The translations under genes were made by a program, and so were the position numbers. The notes under the pieces are model-generated. The model had not been told where the DNA came from. It ran no database searches and was given only the letters and a program-made list of their open reading frames with translations. Positions 36,051 through 45,066 of a stretch of 64,000 bases of DNA are shown here, one piece after another. Position 1 is the stretch's first letter. Every line of letters starts with the position of its first letter. This stretch comes from Paenibacillus sp. FSL H7-0357 (lineage in GTDB: Bacteria; Bacillota; Bacilli; Paenibacillales; Paenibacillaceae), in assembly GCF_000758525.1 (NCBI RefSeq), contig NZ_CP009241.1:5208001-5272000 (forward strand). The letters are read 5' to 3'.

Positions 36051-36571
36051 TCGTTCACCAGCTTTCCGATCTGGGACTCCAGCGAGTTCAGATCCAGCTG
36101 TCCGATATGAATGCTGTCCACTTTGCCCTTCTTATCAATAAAGAAGGTGGTGGGCAATGGGGATACGCCATAGCTGCGGACGGCATCCCGCCCGGTGTCC
36201 ATGACAATCGGGAAATCAATTTCGACAAGCTTAACAAAATTCTCCACTGTCATCTGATCCTCGCCGACGTTAACCCCCACGACCACTACACCTTGATCTT
36301 TCCATTTCTCCCACTGCGCCTGCAGAGCAGGCATTTCCTTCACACAAGGGCCGCACCACGAGCCCCAAAAATTAAGCACAACCGATTTGCCCTTGTACTC
36401 TTCGAGCGTATGGGTCAAACCGTCTAGTCCCAACAGTTCAAAGGACGGCGCCCTTCCGCCCTCCCGGGGTTTTCCGTCTCCTCCGAATACGGAGGAACCG
36501 ATTGCATAACCTCCAAGCAAAAGTATCAAAAACAGAATTACGATTTGAATCGGCTTTCTCGCTTTGCCCAC
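36047..36571 (-). CDS. resA: Membrane-anchored thiol-disulfide oxidoreductase ResA
   Basis: Reduces the heme-binding cysteines of apocytochrome c before heme attachment. One N-terminal membrane anchor (~8-25), then a thioredoxin fold with the active site WGSWCGPCVKE (~residues 68-78), the ResA-type central glutamate region, and the cis-Pro segment SPLPTTFF. 174 aa, normal. GTG start with GGGGG eight bases upstream. First gene of the res operon; its stop overlaps the resB start. Confidence 0.95.
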   Translation of the reverse strand: MGKARKPIQIVILFLILLLGGYAIGSSVFGGDGKPREGGRAPSFELLGLDGLTHTLEEYKGKSVVLNFWGSWCGPCVKEMPALQAQWEKWKDQGVVVVGVNVGEDQMTVENFVKLVEIDFPIVMDTGRDAVRSYGVSPLPTTFFIDKKGKVDSIHIGQLDLNSLESQIGKLVNE

Positions 36572-36681
36572 ACGCGAAGCCCCCTTCTGTGACGCAACTC
36601 ATACTTTAGTTGTTAGGTGTGAACATCCTATGAACATTATACCGAATATTGTCACAGTTTTAGGAGGGGGAAATGTGAACT

Positions 36682-37440
36682 TTATGTGTCCTTGCGTGTC
36701 GTATTTGCTTTTAGCGCTCCAGCCTTGGCCATTTGCTGCAAATGATTGATTTCATCTTTGGTCAGGTGGCGATAAGAGCCGCGTTTGAGATTTTGCAGCA
36801 AAATATCCCCGAAGGAAATCCGCTTCAGACGGATTACAGGATGAGAAATTGCTTCAAACATCCGCCGGACCTGACGATTGCGCCCTTCATGAATCGTAAT
36901 GCTGATTACGGTTTCTTTGTTGACTTCATCCACATCTTTGTATTCGACTTCCGCCGGAGCGGTCATACCGTCCTCCAGCTTAATGCCTGCCTTCAGCTTG
37001 TCCAGTGCAGTACCATGCGGCACACCCTTGACCGTGGCCAAATACGTCTTCGGTACATGGTGCTTCGGATGCGTGAGCAAGTTGGCAAACTCTCCGTCAT
37101 TTGTCAGCAGCAGTAATCCTTCCGTATCATAGTCCAAGCGGCCTACAGGGTATACGCGCTCATTAATGCCCTTCAGGTAATCCGTTACCACCTTGCGGCC
37201 CTTGGGATCAGATGCGCTTGTAATGACACCTTTGGGCTTGTTAAACATAATGTAAATCTTGTTCTCTCCCCGGATCAAACGCCCGGAAACTTTAATAATA
37301 TCTTGTTCGGGGTCCACCTTCGTGCCAAGCGTAGTTACGAGTTCCCCGTTGACTTCCACTTTACCGGCCAAAATCATTTCTTCACACTTGCGTCTGGACG
37401 CAACACCTGCTTGCGCCAATATTTTCTGTAATCTTTCCAT
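36682..37440 (-). CDS. rluB: 23S rRNA pseudouridine synthase RluB
   Basis: Converts uridine near position 2605 (E. coli numbering) of 23S rRNA to pseudouridine. An S4 RNA-binding domain covers residues ~1-60 (LAQAGVASRRKCEEMI), followed by the RsuA/RluB catalytic domain with the catalytic Asp in GRLDYDTEG and the EGRNRQVRRM motif. 252 aa, normal. It sits directly upstream of resA, as in Bacillus, and 20 bases after the amidase-like gene. Confidence 0.95.
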   Translation of the reverse strand: MERLQKILAQAGVASRRKCEEMILAGKVEVNGELVTTLGTKVDPEQDIIKVSGRLIRGENKIYIMFNKPKGVITSASDPKGRKVVTDYLKGINERVYPVGRLDYDTEGLLLLTNDGEFANLLTHPKHHVPKTYLATVKGVPHGTALDKLKAGIKLEDGMTAPAEVEYKDVDEVNKETVISITIHEGRNRQVRRMFEAISHPVIRLKRISFGDILLQNLKRGSYRHLTKDEINHLQQMAKAGALKANTTRKDT

Positions 37441-37460
37441 TTTCGACTACTCACCTCAGG

Positions 37461-37805
37461 TTAATGATAACCATCAGAGGCATAAATCACAAGTTCATTC
37501 CATGGAAAAAATGCTCCGGGACAAGAATTGCTGTGTGGTTCCACCAGCAAAGGGGAAATGTGGTAACGGGCAGCCAGCTCCAGAATCAATTTACCTGCTG
37601 CAAACAACTGCTCTTTGCGCCCCGGAAGCGGCGGAACACTGTCTTCCGCCCCGAAATCCCCTTCGAGACAGACGTGGATATAATCCGGATCTGTCAGCAG
37701 CGGGGCGGCATAAATCCCCCCGTCTGCCCCGACCCAAAAGTCAAAGCCCTTGCCGTTAATGGACGGACAGCGGGAATGATGCAGAATAAAACCTTTATAT
37801 TCCAT
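37461..37805 (-). CDS. Small amidase_2/PGRP-like protein
   Basis: 114-aa protein with the skeleton of N-acetylmuramoyl-L-alanine amidase type 2: a first zinc-type His pair in ILHHSRCP (H9/H10), an IHVCLEGDF strand, and the late PHSNSCPGAFFPW motif whose His and Cys match the second zinc site. It has no signal peptide, so it may act on recycled muropeptides or be a non-enzymatic binder. Start at 37803-37805 follows GGAGGGAGG. It is probably co-transcribed with rluB. Confidence 0.75.
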   Translation of the reverse strand: MEYKGFILHHSRCPSINGKGFDFWVGADGGIYAAPLLTDPDYIHVCLEGDFGAEDSVPPLPGRKEQLFAAGKLILELAARYHISPLLVEPHSNSCPGAFFPWNELVIYASDGYH

Positions 37806-38045
37806 CCCATGTGGCCTCCCTCCGTATTGCTGCAATAGCATATGAAGTGGAGGAGAGCAGGGTGAGAAATTGGTGCTAATTTTCGCGCCGCAGAGAAATC
37901 GTCCGTTCATAGCGAACAGTGCATGCGAACATAACATGATTTGCATGTAAGGAATTAGTCATGTAAATCGATTGTTACAAAGGCGTGGCCACCTTAGGCT
38001 TAAAAGGACAGCAATAACACTATATCTAGCAATGGAGGAATACGT
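37806..38045. other. Divergent promoter region
   Basis: 240 bases between the amidase-like gene and the erythromycin-esterase-like gene; no convincing ORF or RNA. A GGAGG-type ribosome site (ATGGAGGAATACGT) precedes 38046. Confidence 0.4.
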
Positions 38046-39410
38046 ATGTTGATTAAAAGATCATGGAAAATCCGAACGCTCACGGTTGCATCTGTACTTG
38101 GGCTGCTGCTTGGAGGGTCCCTTCCAGTGTCTGCCGCACAGCCGGCGCCGAATCCGCTGCCATACGCGCATGAGATTAAATCACTGACAAGCGGGGATTA
38201 CAGCGATCTTTCTTTCCTGAAGCCGCTGCTGAAGGACAAGACGGTCGTTAGCCTTGGCGAGAACTTTCACCGGGTAGGCGAATACGCCAGCATGAAGACG
38301 AGGCTGGTAAAATATTTACATGAGGAACTGGGATTTGAGGTCATCGCTTTTGAATCAGGTCTGGCTGAAGCTTCCGTCGTTAACGATGTTGCTGATGAAT
38401 TAACCGCAGCAGAGATGATGGATAATTCAATATTTGACGTCTGGAAATCCGCAGAAACCCTGGAGCTGTTCAACTACATGAAACAATCGCGCCAGACGGA
38501 CAAGCCTTTACAGCTGGCCGGATATGATATGCAGTATACCTCCCCATTGTTTGCAGTGGCTACGCGCAGTTTCATTTCCAAGGTGAATAAGGACTATGGC
38601 AAAGCCTTTATGGACTTTGATAATGAAGCCATTAAAACCTATTTTGGGCTGACTGAACAATACGCTCTGGAGAACAAGAGCAATCCAGTTTACCAGCAGC
38701 AAATAGGAAAAATCATACAAAAGTATGTTCCTAAATATAAAGAATACATCAGGTACATCCAGGAACGCCGGCAACAGTTCGACGCTTTTTATCCCGGTGC
38801 GCCCCACACAGCTGATACGATTCTGAAAGGACTGGAAGACCGGGTGCAATTTTTCACGCAAGGGCAGGTAGCCAATGTGCGGGAAGTTTATGAGGCCCGG
38901 GACAGAATAATGGCTGAGCATGTGGAATGGCTGATGAAGGTCAGATACCCCGGCAAAAAGATCATTCTGTGGGCCCACAACGACCATTTGGCTAAAAACA
39001 CCTCGGACATGCGCATCTTCGAGCAAGGGAAATGGCAGAACAGCTTTACCAGCATGGGCGAACTGCTGCATCAGAAGTTGAAGGATAAGATGTATGTAGT
39101 CGGTTTTTATATGAATAGGGGCAAAGCAGCTAATCTTACAACATTGAAGGAATTCTCTATCGGGCCGATGCCAAAGGGAACCTTGGAAGGAAGAATCATG
39201 CAAAGCGGATACTCCCGTACTTTCGTTGACCTCACGAAGCATACCCAAGCAGACGCAGGCAACAAATGGATGTTTCAATCTCTATATGCTGCAGAGGACG
39301 GGCTCACCAGAGTGGTCATTGCTCCGATGGTGATGAAATTCGTTCCGAAGGAGCAGTTCGACGGCCTGATTCTCATTGATAAAGTATCTCCGCCAACACG
39401 TGCCTATTAA
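38046..39410 (+). CDS. Secreted erythromycin-esterase-family protein
   Basis: 454 aa with a signal peptide (~1-30, cleavage near SAA-QP). The Ere fold is recognisable by SLGENFHRVGE (conserved Glu and His), FESG, the buried WAHNDH segment and a helical C-terminus. Ere enzymes hydrolyse the macrolide lactone, but many homologues of this family act on other esters, and this one is exported. Antibiotic resistance is therefore possible but unproven. It is on the plus strand inside an otherwise minus-strand core block (spmB/rluB), so it looks like a later insertion. Confidence 0.8.
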   Translation: MLIKRSWKIRTLTVASVLGLLLGGSLPVSAAQPAPNPLPYAHEIKSLTSGDYSDLSFLKPLLKDKTVVSLGENFHRVGEYASMKTRLVKYLHEELGFEVIAFESGLAEASVVNDVADELTAAEMMDNSIFDVWKSAETLELFNYMKQSRQTDKPLQLAGYDMQYTSPLFAVATRSFISKVNKDYGKAFMDFDNEAIKTYFGLTEQYALENKSNPVYQQQIGKIIQKYVPKYKEYIRYIQERRQQFDAFYPGAPHTADTILKGLEDRVQFFTQGQVANVREVYEARDRIMAEHVEWLMKVRYPGKKIILWAHNDHLAKNTSDMRIFEQGKWQNSFTSMGELLHQKLKDKMYVVGFYMNRGKAANLTTLKEFSIGPMPKGTLEGRIMQSGYSRTFVDLTKHTQADAGNKWMFQSLYAAEDGLTRVVIAPMVMKFVPKEQFDGLILIDKVSPPTRAY

Positions 39411-39440
39411 GCAGACGATCCGGCGGCACCCGGTTGCCTG

Positions 39441-39974
39441 CTACCCAAACACCAGCAGGCATACGGCGATGGCAGCGATAAAGCCAATGACGTCTGAGAA
39501 CAAACCGACTTTAAGGGCATAGCGGCCGTTGCGGACACCCACAGCGCCGAAGTAGACGGTCAGAACATACAGTGTCGTATCTGTACTGCCCTGGATCGTG
39601 GAGGCGATCATCCCGATCAGGGAGTCCGGGCCATGGACACGGATCAGGTCGGTGGTGTAAGCGAGGGAGCCTGTCCCGGTCAGCGGACGCAGCAGGCCCA
39701 GCGGCAGCACTTCCGGTGGCACGCCCAAGCCTTTGAGGGCTGGGGCGATGAAGCCCATGAAGAAATCCAGCGCACCGGAGGCGCGGAACACGCTGATGGC
39801 GACAAGCATGCCGACGAGATGCGGGATTATGGCAATCGCCGTGCCGAAGCCGTCTTTGGCCCCTTCCACAAAGGACTCATAGACTGGAATTTTGCGCGAA
39901 TAGGCGTATAGCGGGATAAAGGTGATCATAACCGGAATCGCCCAGGCCGAGATGAGGCTGATTAACTGGAACAC
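39441..39974 (-). CDS. spmB: Spore maturation protein SpmB
   Basis: Membrane protein required in Bacillus for normal spore core dehydration and heat resistance, acting with SpmA. It resembles half of a nucleoside-transporter Gate domain, with repeated hydrophobic segments and the RPLTGTGSLAYTTDL and QGSTDTTLYV stretches typical of SpmB. 177 aa. GTG start with GGGTGAG six bases upstream; seven bases after spmA. Last gene of dacB-spmA-spmB. Confidence 0.95.
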   Translation of the reverse strand: MFQLISLISAWAIPVMITFIPLYAYSRKIPVYESFVEGAKDGFGTAIAIIPHLVGMLVAISVFRASGALDFFMGFIAPALKGLGVPPEVLPLGLLRPLTGTGSLAYTTDLIRVHGPDSLIGMIASTIQGSTDTTLYVLTVYFGAVGVRNGRYALKVGLFSDVIGFIAAIAVCLLVFG

Positions 39975-39980
39975 GGAAGC

Positions 39981-40646
39981 TCACCCTTTCAGTGAAGAAT
40001 GCGGAAGCGCTGTGCTGCCTCTGGCTGAATCGCCGGACTTTACCGCCGGCGGTTTCGGCGGCCTGCGCATTAGAGTCAGCCGGCGGAACAGCCTGTCGGC
40101 GGCGATGGCAGCTATCGTCGCCACCGCAGTCGCCGCCAGCGTCGTACCGACGATGCCGGCAGGATCGGCTGAGCCGTAGTTGAGCCGGATCGCTATCAGC
40201 GTAGCCGGGATCAGGGTAATACTTGCCGTATTCAGCGCCAGCAGGGTGCACATCGCCGGGGTGGCGGTCTCCTTGTCCGGATTCAGCGTTTGCAGCTCCT
40301 GCATCGCCTTGATGCCCATAGGGGTTGCGGCATTGCCAAGGCCAAGCAGATTGGCGCTCATATTGGAAAGGATATAGCCGATCGCAGGATGGCCTTTCGG
40401 AACATCGGGAAATAGAAAGGAGACTACGGGTCCGAGTACCTTGGCGATTTTCCTGAGCAATCCGGCATCCTCGGCCACCCGCATAATTCCGAGCCAGAAA
40501 ACCAGCACGCTGATTAGGCCGAAGCTTACCGTAACCCCGCTTTTGGCGCCGTCAAACACTGCTGCTGTAAACTCGTCCATCCGCCCGTTCACAGCGGCAA
40601 ATACGAAGCCGATCAGGATCATTCCGAGCCAGATTCCATTAATCAT
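39981..40646 (-). CDS. spmA: Spore maturation protein SpmA
   Basis: Partner of SpmB in spore core dehydration. Gate-domain membrane protein with NMSANLLGLGNAATPMG and LNTASITLIPATLIAIR, both hallmark SpmA stretches. 221 aa; the C-terminus carries a basic, Pro/Ala-rich tail (~190-221) that is longer than in Bacillus (197 aa). Central gene of dacB-spmA-spmB. Confidence 0.95.
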   Translation of the reverse strand: MINGIWLGMILIGFVFAAVNGRMDEFTAAVFDGAKSGVTVSFGLISVLVFWLGIMRVAEDAGLLRKIAKVLGPVVSFLFPDVPKGHPAIGYILSNMSANLLGLGNAATPMGIKAMQELQTLNPDKETATPAMCTLLALNTASITLIPATLIAIRLNYGSADPAGIVGTTLAATAVATIAAIAADRLFRRLTLMRRPPKPPAVKSGDSARGSTALPHSSLKG

Positions 40647-40697
40647 GTGTATCCCTCCCCATCCCGGTTCTATCTACATGTAAGAAACGGCATATGC

Positions 40698-41891
40698 TCA
40701 GCTGTCCCCCCGCTGAAAAAGTGCCCGCAGCGCACTGCCAAGCGCCTGCAGCCAGTTCCCCGCCGGATAAGCAGGGGCTAGGGCCGCGCTGTACTTCTTG
40801 GTATAAGCCGACTGTTCCGGGGGAAGCTGCTCCGGCTCATAAACGGGTACCCGGCCGATTTCCTGGCCGCCCAGCTGCAGGACTAGCACGCCTTTTAAGC
40901 CAAAATCACTGCTGCGCGCCTGTTTCGGCACAGCTGCTTCCCGTTTCAGCTCAAGCTTGGTAAACAGCCTCGCCTCTTCTCCCTGTCCAAGCGGGTAGGC
41001 AAAGGATTTACTGGTCACGTAGCTGTAACCGCTGATCCCTTCGCCGCGTTCGATTAACGTTTTGAGGGGATAATGATTGAAACCGAAATTCAGCAGGGAT
41101 GCATGGTCATTCCAGTCATTTCCGTCATTGATTGTGACCGCAACCAGCTGCTGTCCGTTTCTTGTGGCAGAGCTGACAAGGCAGCGCAGCGCTTTTTTGG
41201 TATAGCCTGTCTTTACGCCGTCTGCTCCTTCATAGAGCCGCAGCATTTTATTTTTGTTGCTCCACTTGTAGTCCCATTTCTCATAAGGATTGTCCGCCGT
41301 CTTCTCCTGCGTCTTCACGATTTCCTTGAATACAGGATTGTGGAGCGCATAGGCGGTCAACACCGCCAGATCATTGGCACTGGAATAATGGCCTTCGGCA
41401 TCCAGACCATGCGGATTGGCAAAATGGCTGTGGGTTAAACCAAGCGCCTCCGCCTTCTGATTCATCAGATAGACAAAACCCTGCTCAGAACCGCCGACAT
41501 GCTCGGCTATTGCTGTTGCTGCATCATTTCCCGAACGCAGCATCATCCCGTACAGCATATCCTCCAATTTCATTTCTTCCCCTTGCTTCAAAAACAGTGA
41601 AGATCCTTCCTTGGCAAAAGCGTTTTTACCTACTTTGACCTTGGAGGTCAAATCCCCATTTTCTATAGCCACTATGGCGGTCATAATTTTGGTCAGACTG
41701 GCGATCAGCATAGGTTCATCTCCCCTGCTGCTGTACAGAAGCCTTCCGGATTCCACGTCAATCAGAGCCGCAGCCCTGGCATGAGTGGAGATGGAGCTGT
41801 TTTCGGCCCGGAGTACTGGCAGCGGACGCAAAACAACTAGCAACAGGCACAATATCAGGATCAAAGACGATTTAAAAGTTAATCTCTTCAT
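40698..41891 (-). CDS. dacB: D-alanyl-D-alanine carboxypeptidase (DacB type, sporulation)
   Basis: Removes the terminal D-Ala from peptidoglycan peptides; in Bacillus DacB trims cortex cross-linking. Signal peptide (~1-30), then the penicilloyl-serine transferase motifs S65-x-x-K68 (SLTK), SGN and KTG (ADGVKTGYT), and a C-terminal beta domain. 397 aa. The second ATG (41889-41891) is the start because GGAGG is six bases upstream; the first ATG touches the ribosome site. A near-perfect sigma-E promoter lies upstream, and spmA-spmB follow. Confidence 0.93.
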   Translation of the reverse strand: MKRLTFKSSLILILCLLLVVLRPLPVLRAENSSISTHARAAALIDVESGRLLYSSRGDEPMLIASLTKIMTAIVAIENGDLTSKVKVGKNAFAKEGSSLFLKQGEEMKLEDMLYGMMLRSGNDAATAIAEHVGGSEQGFVYLMNQKAEALGLTHSHFANPHGLDAEGHYSSANDLAVLTAYALHNPVFKEIVKTQEKTADNPYEKWDYKWSNKNKMLRLYEGADGVKTGYTKKALRCLVSSATRNGQQLVAVTINDGNDWNDHASLLNFGFNHYPLKTLIERGEGISGYSYVTSKSFAYPLGQGEEARLFTKLELKREAAVPKQARSSDFGLKGVLVLQLGGQEIGRVPVYEPEQLPPEQSAYTKKYSAALAPAYPAGNWLQALGSALRALFQRGDS

Positions 41892-41961
41892 GTTCATCCT
41901 CCGGCTTCTTTCTTCTCAGTTCTTAAGTCAGGTTAAGGTGCGGATCACGCTATGTTGTACA

Positions 41962-41990
41962 AGTGTATGCAGCATGGCGGACAGGTATGT
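41962..41990 (-). promoter_or_regulatory. Sigma-E-type promoter for dacB-spmA-spmB
   Basis: Minus strand ACATACC, 14 bases, CATACACT: the -10 fits the sigma-E consensus CATACANT exactly, and the ATA of the -35 is 16 bases upstream of it. The operon is sigma-E-dependent in Bacillus. Confidence 0.75.
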
Positions 41991-42045
41991 CCCTCTCTTA
42001 AGTCCTCTCTATGTATGAGGATTGGATACCGACTAGGTAACTCTC

Positions 42046-42083
42046 AAAAAAAGGGATACCGCCCCGGTTAAGGCGATATCCCT
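42046..42083 (-). terminator. Intrinsic terminator of ytfJ
   Basis: AGGGATATCGCC pairs with GGCGGTATCCCT (one mismatch), followed by seven T residues on the minus strand. Confidence 0.9.
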
Positions 42084-42093
42084 GATTTCTCCG

Positions 42094-42582
42094 CTAGTGT
42101 GTCGATGAATTGCTGGCTGCAGGATCTGTTTTAACTGCTTGCTTTGCAGCAGGGGCACCTACAACTTCCGCCCCGACAGGAGCACCATTTTGGAACATAT
42201 TCTGGATTTTGTCGATCAGCGCTGGAGTGGCGTCGATGATTTTCTCGAACAGATGGGTTTGATTATCAAGCGGCACAATATGCACGCCTTCCCTGCCCAC
42301 TACGAGAAAAGCGATCGGGCGAATGGATACACCGCCCCCGCTACCGCCTCCGAATGGAAGCATTTTAACGCTGGAGCCGCTGCCGTTCACACCCGGCGCA
42401 TCATCCTCCACCCGAAAGTCGCTGCCCCCTGCGGCAAAACCAAATGCCACTTTGCTGATCGGCAGAATGACGCTGCCATCCGGTGTCTCTACAGGATCTC
42501 CGACAATTGTATTAACATCCACCATGCCTTTGATATTTTCCATCGCGGTCTGCATCAGACCTTGAATCGGATGGTCACTCAT
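42094..42582 (-). CDS. ytfJ: GerW-family sporulation protein YtfJ
   Basis: Forespore protein needed in Bacillus for efficient L-alanine germination. The domain is recognisable by GDPVETPDGSVILPISKVAF, the Gly-rich segment (GFAAGGSDF, GGGSGGGVSI) and PIAFLVVGREGVHI. 162 aa, with an Ala/Thr tail. Adjacent to the DUF2953 gene, as in Bacillus ytfI-ytfJ. Confidence 0.93.
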   Translation of the reverse strand: MSDHPIQGLMQTAMENIKGMVDVNTIVGDPVETPDGSVILPISKVAFGFAAGGSDFRVEDDAPGVNGSGSSVKMLPFGGGSGGGVSIRPIAFLVVGREGVHIVPLDNQTHLFEKIIDATPALIDKIQNMFQNGAPVGAEVVGAPAAKQAVKTDPAASNSSTH

Positions 42583-42699
42583 ATTATTATCCTCCTTTAA
42601 CTTCTAGGGAAATACTCTTTCTTCCACAGCGTATATCATTCCCATATCACTACATTTGTATGTAAGTCGTTTCTATCTTCCGGGCAGTTGGAGCTTCCC

Positions 42700-43386
42700 T
42701 TACTGTTTGTGGCTCAATAGCTGTTTCCACCGGGCCAGTCCCCCCTTCACTTTAGTGATCCGGCGCAGCAGCAGTATTCCCGCGTAAAGGGTGTAGGCTA
42801 AGGACAGTTTGCCGGCACATACTGCCTCTGTGGAGTAGCACAGCTCATCGCGGAACACCGGTGCGACAAACAGACGCGGAGCGTGCTGCAGCCGGACGAA
42901 TTGCGAAACCCAGCCAATAAGGCTCCATTTCATTCCCCACAGAGCCCCCGCTGCTGTTGCTGTATAGGCTGCATCGCCAAGCGAAAAATCCGTCGACCAG
43001 TCGAGCTTTGATATTTTGACATGGGCCATCAGCCCTTTCAGCCACTTGTTCAACCCCCGGGTCGCCCGCAGCGCTGCCTTTAGATTATCGATCCAGCCTG
43101 ACACAGCCTCCTTATCAATTTGCTCCTCTTTATCGGCATCCTTCTTCACGGGTGCGATCCCGCTTTCTTCCAGCTTCACCCTCACTCCCCGCTCCATACC
43201 CTCATATACGAGTGCTGGCAGTTCATAATGAAACTTAACTAACCCAAATAAAGCCTTAATATCAAATTCCACCCGGTCATCCTTGCCAAGTCTGCACAAT
43301 CGGAAGTGAAAATGAATGGAAGAAGACAGGACCAGTACAATGACAACCAGCAGAAGAGCCAAAGGTATAACAAGCCATAACGTCAC
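42700..43386 (-). CDS. ytfI: DUF2953 membrane-anchored protein YtfI
   Basis: 228 aa with one N-terminal membrane segment (~4-24) and a soluble region; the FDIKALFGLVKFHYELP segment and late GMKWSLIGW stretch identify DUF2953. The role is unknown; it always travels with ytfJ, so a part in spore formation or germination is inferred. GTG start with GGAGGG upstream. Confidence 0.85.
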   Translation of the reverse strand: MTLWLVIPLALLLVVIVLVLSSSIHFHFRLCRLGKDDRVEFDIKALFGLVKFHYELPALVYEGMERGVRVKLEESGIAPVKKDADKEEQIDKEAVSGWIDNLKAALRATRGLNKWLKGLMAHVKISKLDWSTDFSLGDAAYTATAAGALWGMKWSLIGWVSQFVRLQHAPRLFVAPVFRDELCYSTEAVCAGKLSLAYTLYAGILLLRRITKVKGGLARWKQLLSHKQ

Positions 43387-43467
43387 GGATTACCCTCCAA
43401 GCATCCTTATAATAGGAACCTTTGGTTTAGTATGGCAAACTTGGCTGGAAAAAATTCGGATGGACGC

Positions 43468-43500
43468 AAAAAAACCGTTGTTCTCCTAGGAGACAACGGC
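43468..43500 (-). terminator. Intrinsic terminator of scpAB
   Basis: CCGTTGT / ACAACGG stem with inner CTCCTAGGAG, followed by seven T residues on the minus strand. Confidence 0.9.
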
Positions 43501-43547
43501 ATTTCAACATAAATTTACAGCTCACAGTTGATCCGTATGAGGATGCT

Positions 43548-44165
43548 TTACTCCTCAATACCCTGCGGCTGCTCAACATCATCGAACGTCATTTGGCTGT
43601 CCAGCTTGCTGAAAAGAAGCTGTGTCTCCTCTTCCAGCCCGTCGGAGTTATCGAAGTTAGACGGCTCCGGCAGCTCCTTCAGGCTGGCCAGTCCAAAGCT
43701 GTCAAGGAACGATTTGGTCGTTCCGTAAAGGATTGGACGGCCTACAGCCTCGGCACGCCCGACCTCATGAATGAGATCCTTATTGTTCAGCGTATGAATC
43801 GCCCGTTCAGACTTTACCCCGCGGATCTCCTCAATCTCCACCCGGGTAATCGGCTGGCGGTAGGCCACAATGGCCAACGTCTCCAGCGCCGCCTGGGATA
43901 AAGAAGATCTTGAAGGCGAATAGGCCAGCCGTTCAAAATAAGCCGCATGCTCCGGCAGCGTAGCCAGCCGGTAATTCCCGGCGATCTGCACGACCTGCAG
44001 ACCGCGGCCCTGGTTGATGTAGTCGTCCTTCAGCTCTTCCAGTGCACTTGTCGCCAGATCTGGACGCTGCTCGGTGATTTCGGCGATTTGACGCGCCGAC
44101 AACCCTTCGTCGCCAGACAGAAACAGCAATCCTTCAATAATCGATTTCAGCGTTTTGTAATCCAC
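43548..44165 (-). CDS. scpB: Segregation and condensation protein B
   Basis: Kite subunit of the SMC-ScpAB condensin that organises and separates chromosomes. Two winged-helix domains with the conserved LSQAALETLAIVAYRQPITR and GRPILYGTT stretches; 205 aa. GTG start inside the end of scpA (32-base overlap), the usual coupling. Confidence 0.97.
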   Translation of the reverse strand: MDYKTLKSIIEGLLFLSGDEGLSARQIAEITEQRPDLATSALEELKDDYINQGRGLQVVQIAGNYRLATLPEHAAYFERLAYSPSRSSLSQAALETLAIVAYRQPITRVEIEEIRGVKSERAIHTLNNKDLIHEVGRAEAVGRPILYGTTKSFLDSFGLASLKELPEPSNFDNSDGLEEETQLLFSKLDSQMTFDDVEQPQGIEE

Positions 44166-44925
44166 TGAATTCCTCTCCTCCTCTCCACTCCATCACAATA
44201 TCCTCAAACAATTTCTCCTGATAACAGTAAATGGCCTTCATCTTCATCAGCTCCAGGATCGCCAGAAAGGTAGTCACGATCTCATGTCTGGCCATCTCAT
44301 CATGCAGCAGCGCCGAGAAGCGCAGCCTGCCGCCCACCCCTTTGCGCTGCAGCGCCTCTGAAACATCACGAATCCGGTCCTTGACTGAAATTTCATCGCG
44401 GGTAATCCGCTGATAAGAGGATCTTCGAGCCGCCTTGCTAAGCGCCTTGCGGAATGCGGCGATGAGGTCAGACGTATGTAACCCTTTCAGTGTGTTATCA
44501 ATCTGCGTCGGCACGAAAGGACCCAGATCCTCCGGCTCCTTCGTAAAGATCAGACTGCGTTCGCTCTCCATATCCAGCAGCTGCACAGCAATGTTCTTGA
44601 ATTTACGGTATTCAATCAGCCGCTGAACCAGTTCTGCACGCGGATCATAGCCATCATCCTCGTAATAGTCGAAATCCTCGATCTCAATGACCGGCGGCTT
44701 CGGCAGCAGCAGCTTGCTCTTGATGGACAACAGGGTTGCAGCCATAACGAGAAATTCGCTGGTGATATCCAGTTCAAGCTCCTGCATCGTTTGCAGGTAA
44801 TCCATGTACTGTTCGGTAATCACGCTGACCGGAATGTCCTGGATGTCGATTTCCGCTTTGTCAATTAGATGCAAGAGCAGATCGAGCGGACCTTCGAACG
44901 TCTCCAGCTTGTACAATACAGTCAC
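44134..44925 (-). CDS. scpA: Segregation and condensation protein A
   Basis: Kleisin subunit linking the SMC heads. The N-terminal FEGPLDLLLHLI motif, the mid-region acidic linker and the C-terminal winged helix (TFLAILELMKMKAI) are typical. 263 aa from the GTG at 44923-44925, chosen because GGAGG lies seven bases upstream; a six-codon longer form lacks such a site. Follows the riboflavin operon and its terminator, as in Bacillus. Confidence 0.96.
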   Translation of the reverse strand: MTVLYKLETFEGPLDLLLHLIDKAEIDIQDIPVSVITEQYMDYLQTMQELELDITSEFLVMAATLLSIKSKLLLPKPPVIEIEDFDYYEDDGYDPRAELVQRLIEYRKFKNIAVQLLDMESERSLIFTKEPEDLGPFVPTQIDNTLKGLHTSDLIAAFRKALSKAARRSSYQRITRDEISVKDRIRDVSEALQRKGVGGRLRFSALLHDEMARHEIVTTFLAILELMKMKAIYCYQEKLFEDIVMEWRGGEEFSGLQNAEIDY

Positions 44926-44941
44926 GCGGTTTCCTCCCGCC

Positions 44942-44982
44942 AAAAAAAAGTAAAGTGCAGCGCCGCTATAGGGACGCTACAC
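44942..44982 (-). terminator. Terminator between ribH and scpA
   Basis: GTGTAGCG / CGCTGCAC stem (with a G-U pair) then TTTACTTTTTTTT on the minus strand, ending just before the scpA ribosome site. Confidence 0.75.
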
Positions 44983-45066
44983 AAGTAGAAAGGGTTTTTA
45001 TAGTCCATGCTTTCTTCTTATACTTATAAATAAGCACGATTATAGTTGTTTCGTCAAGAGGCTGTC

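Noticed and set aside
38046..39410. Calling the esterase a macrolide resistance gene
   Set aside because: It carries a signal peptide, while Ere resistance enzymes act inside the cell; the family has other roles, so only the fold is named.
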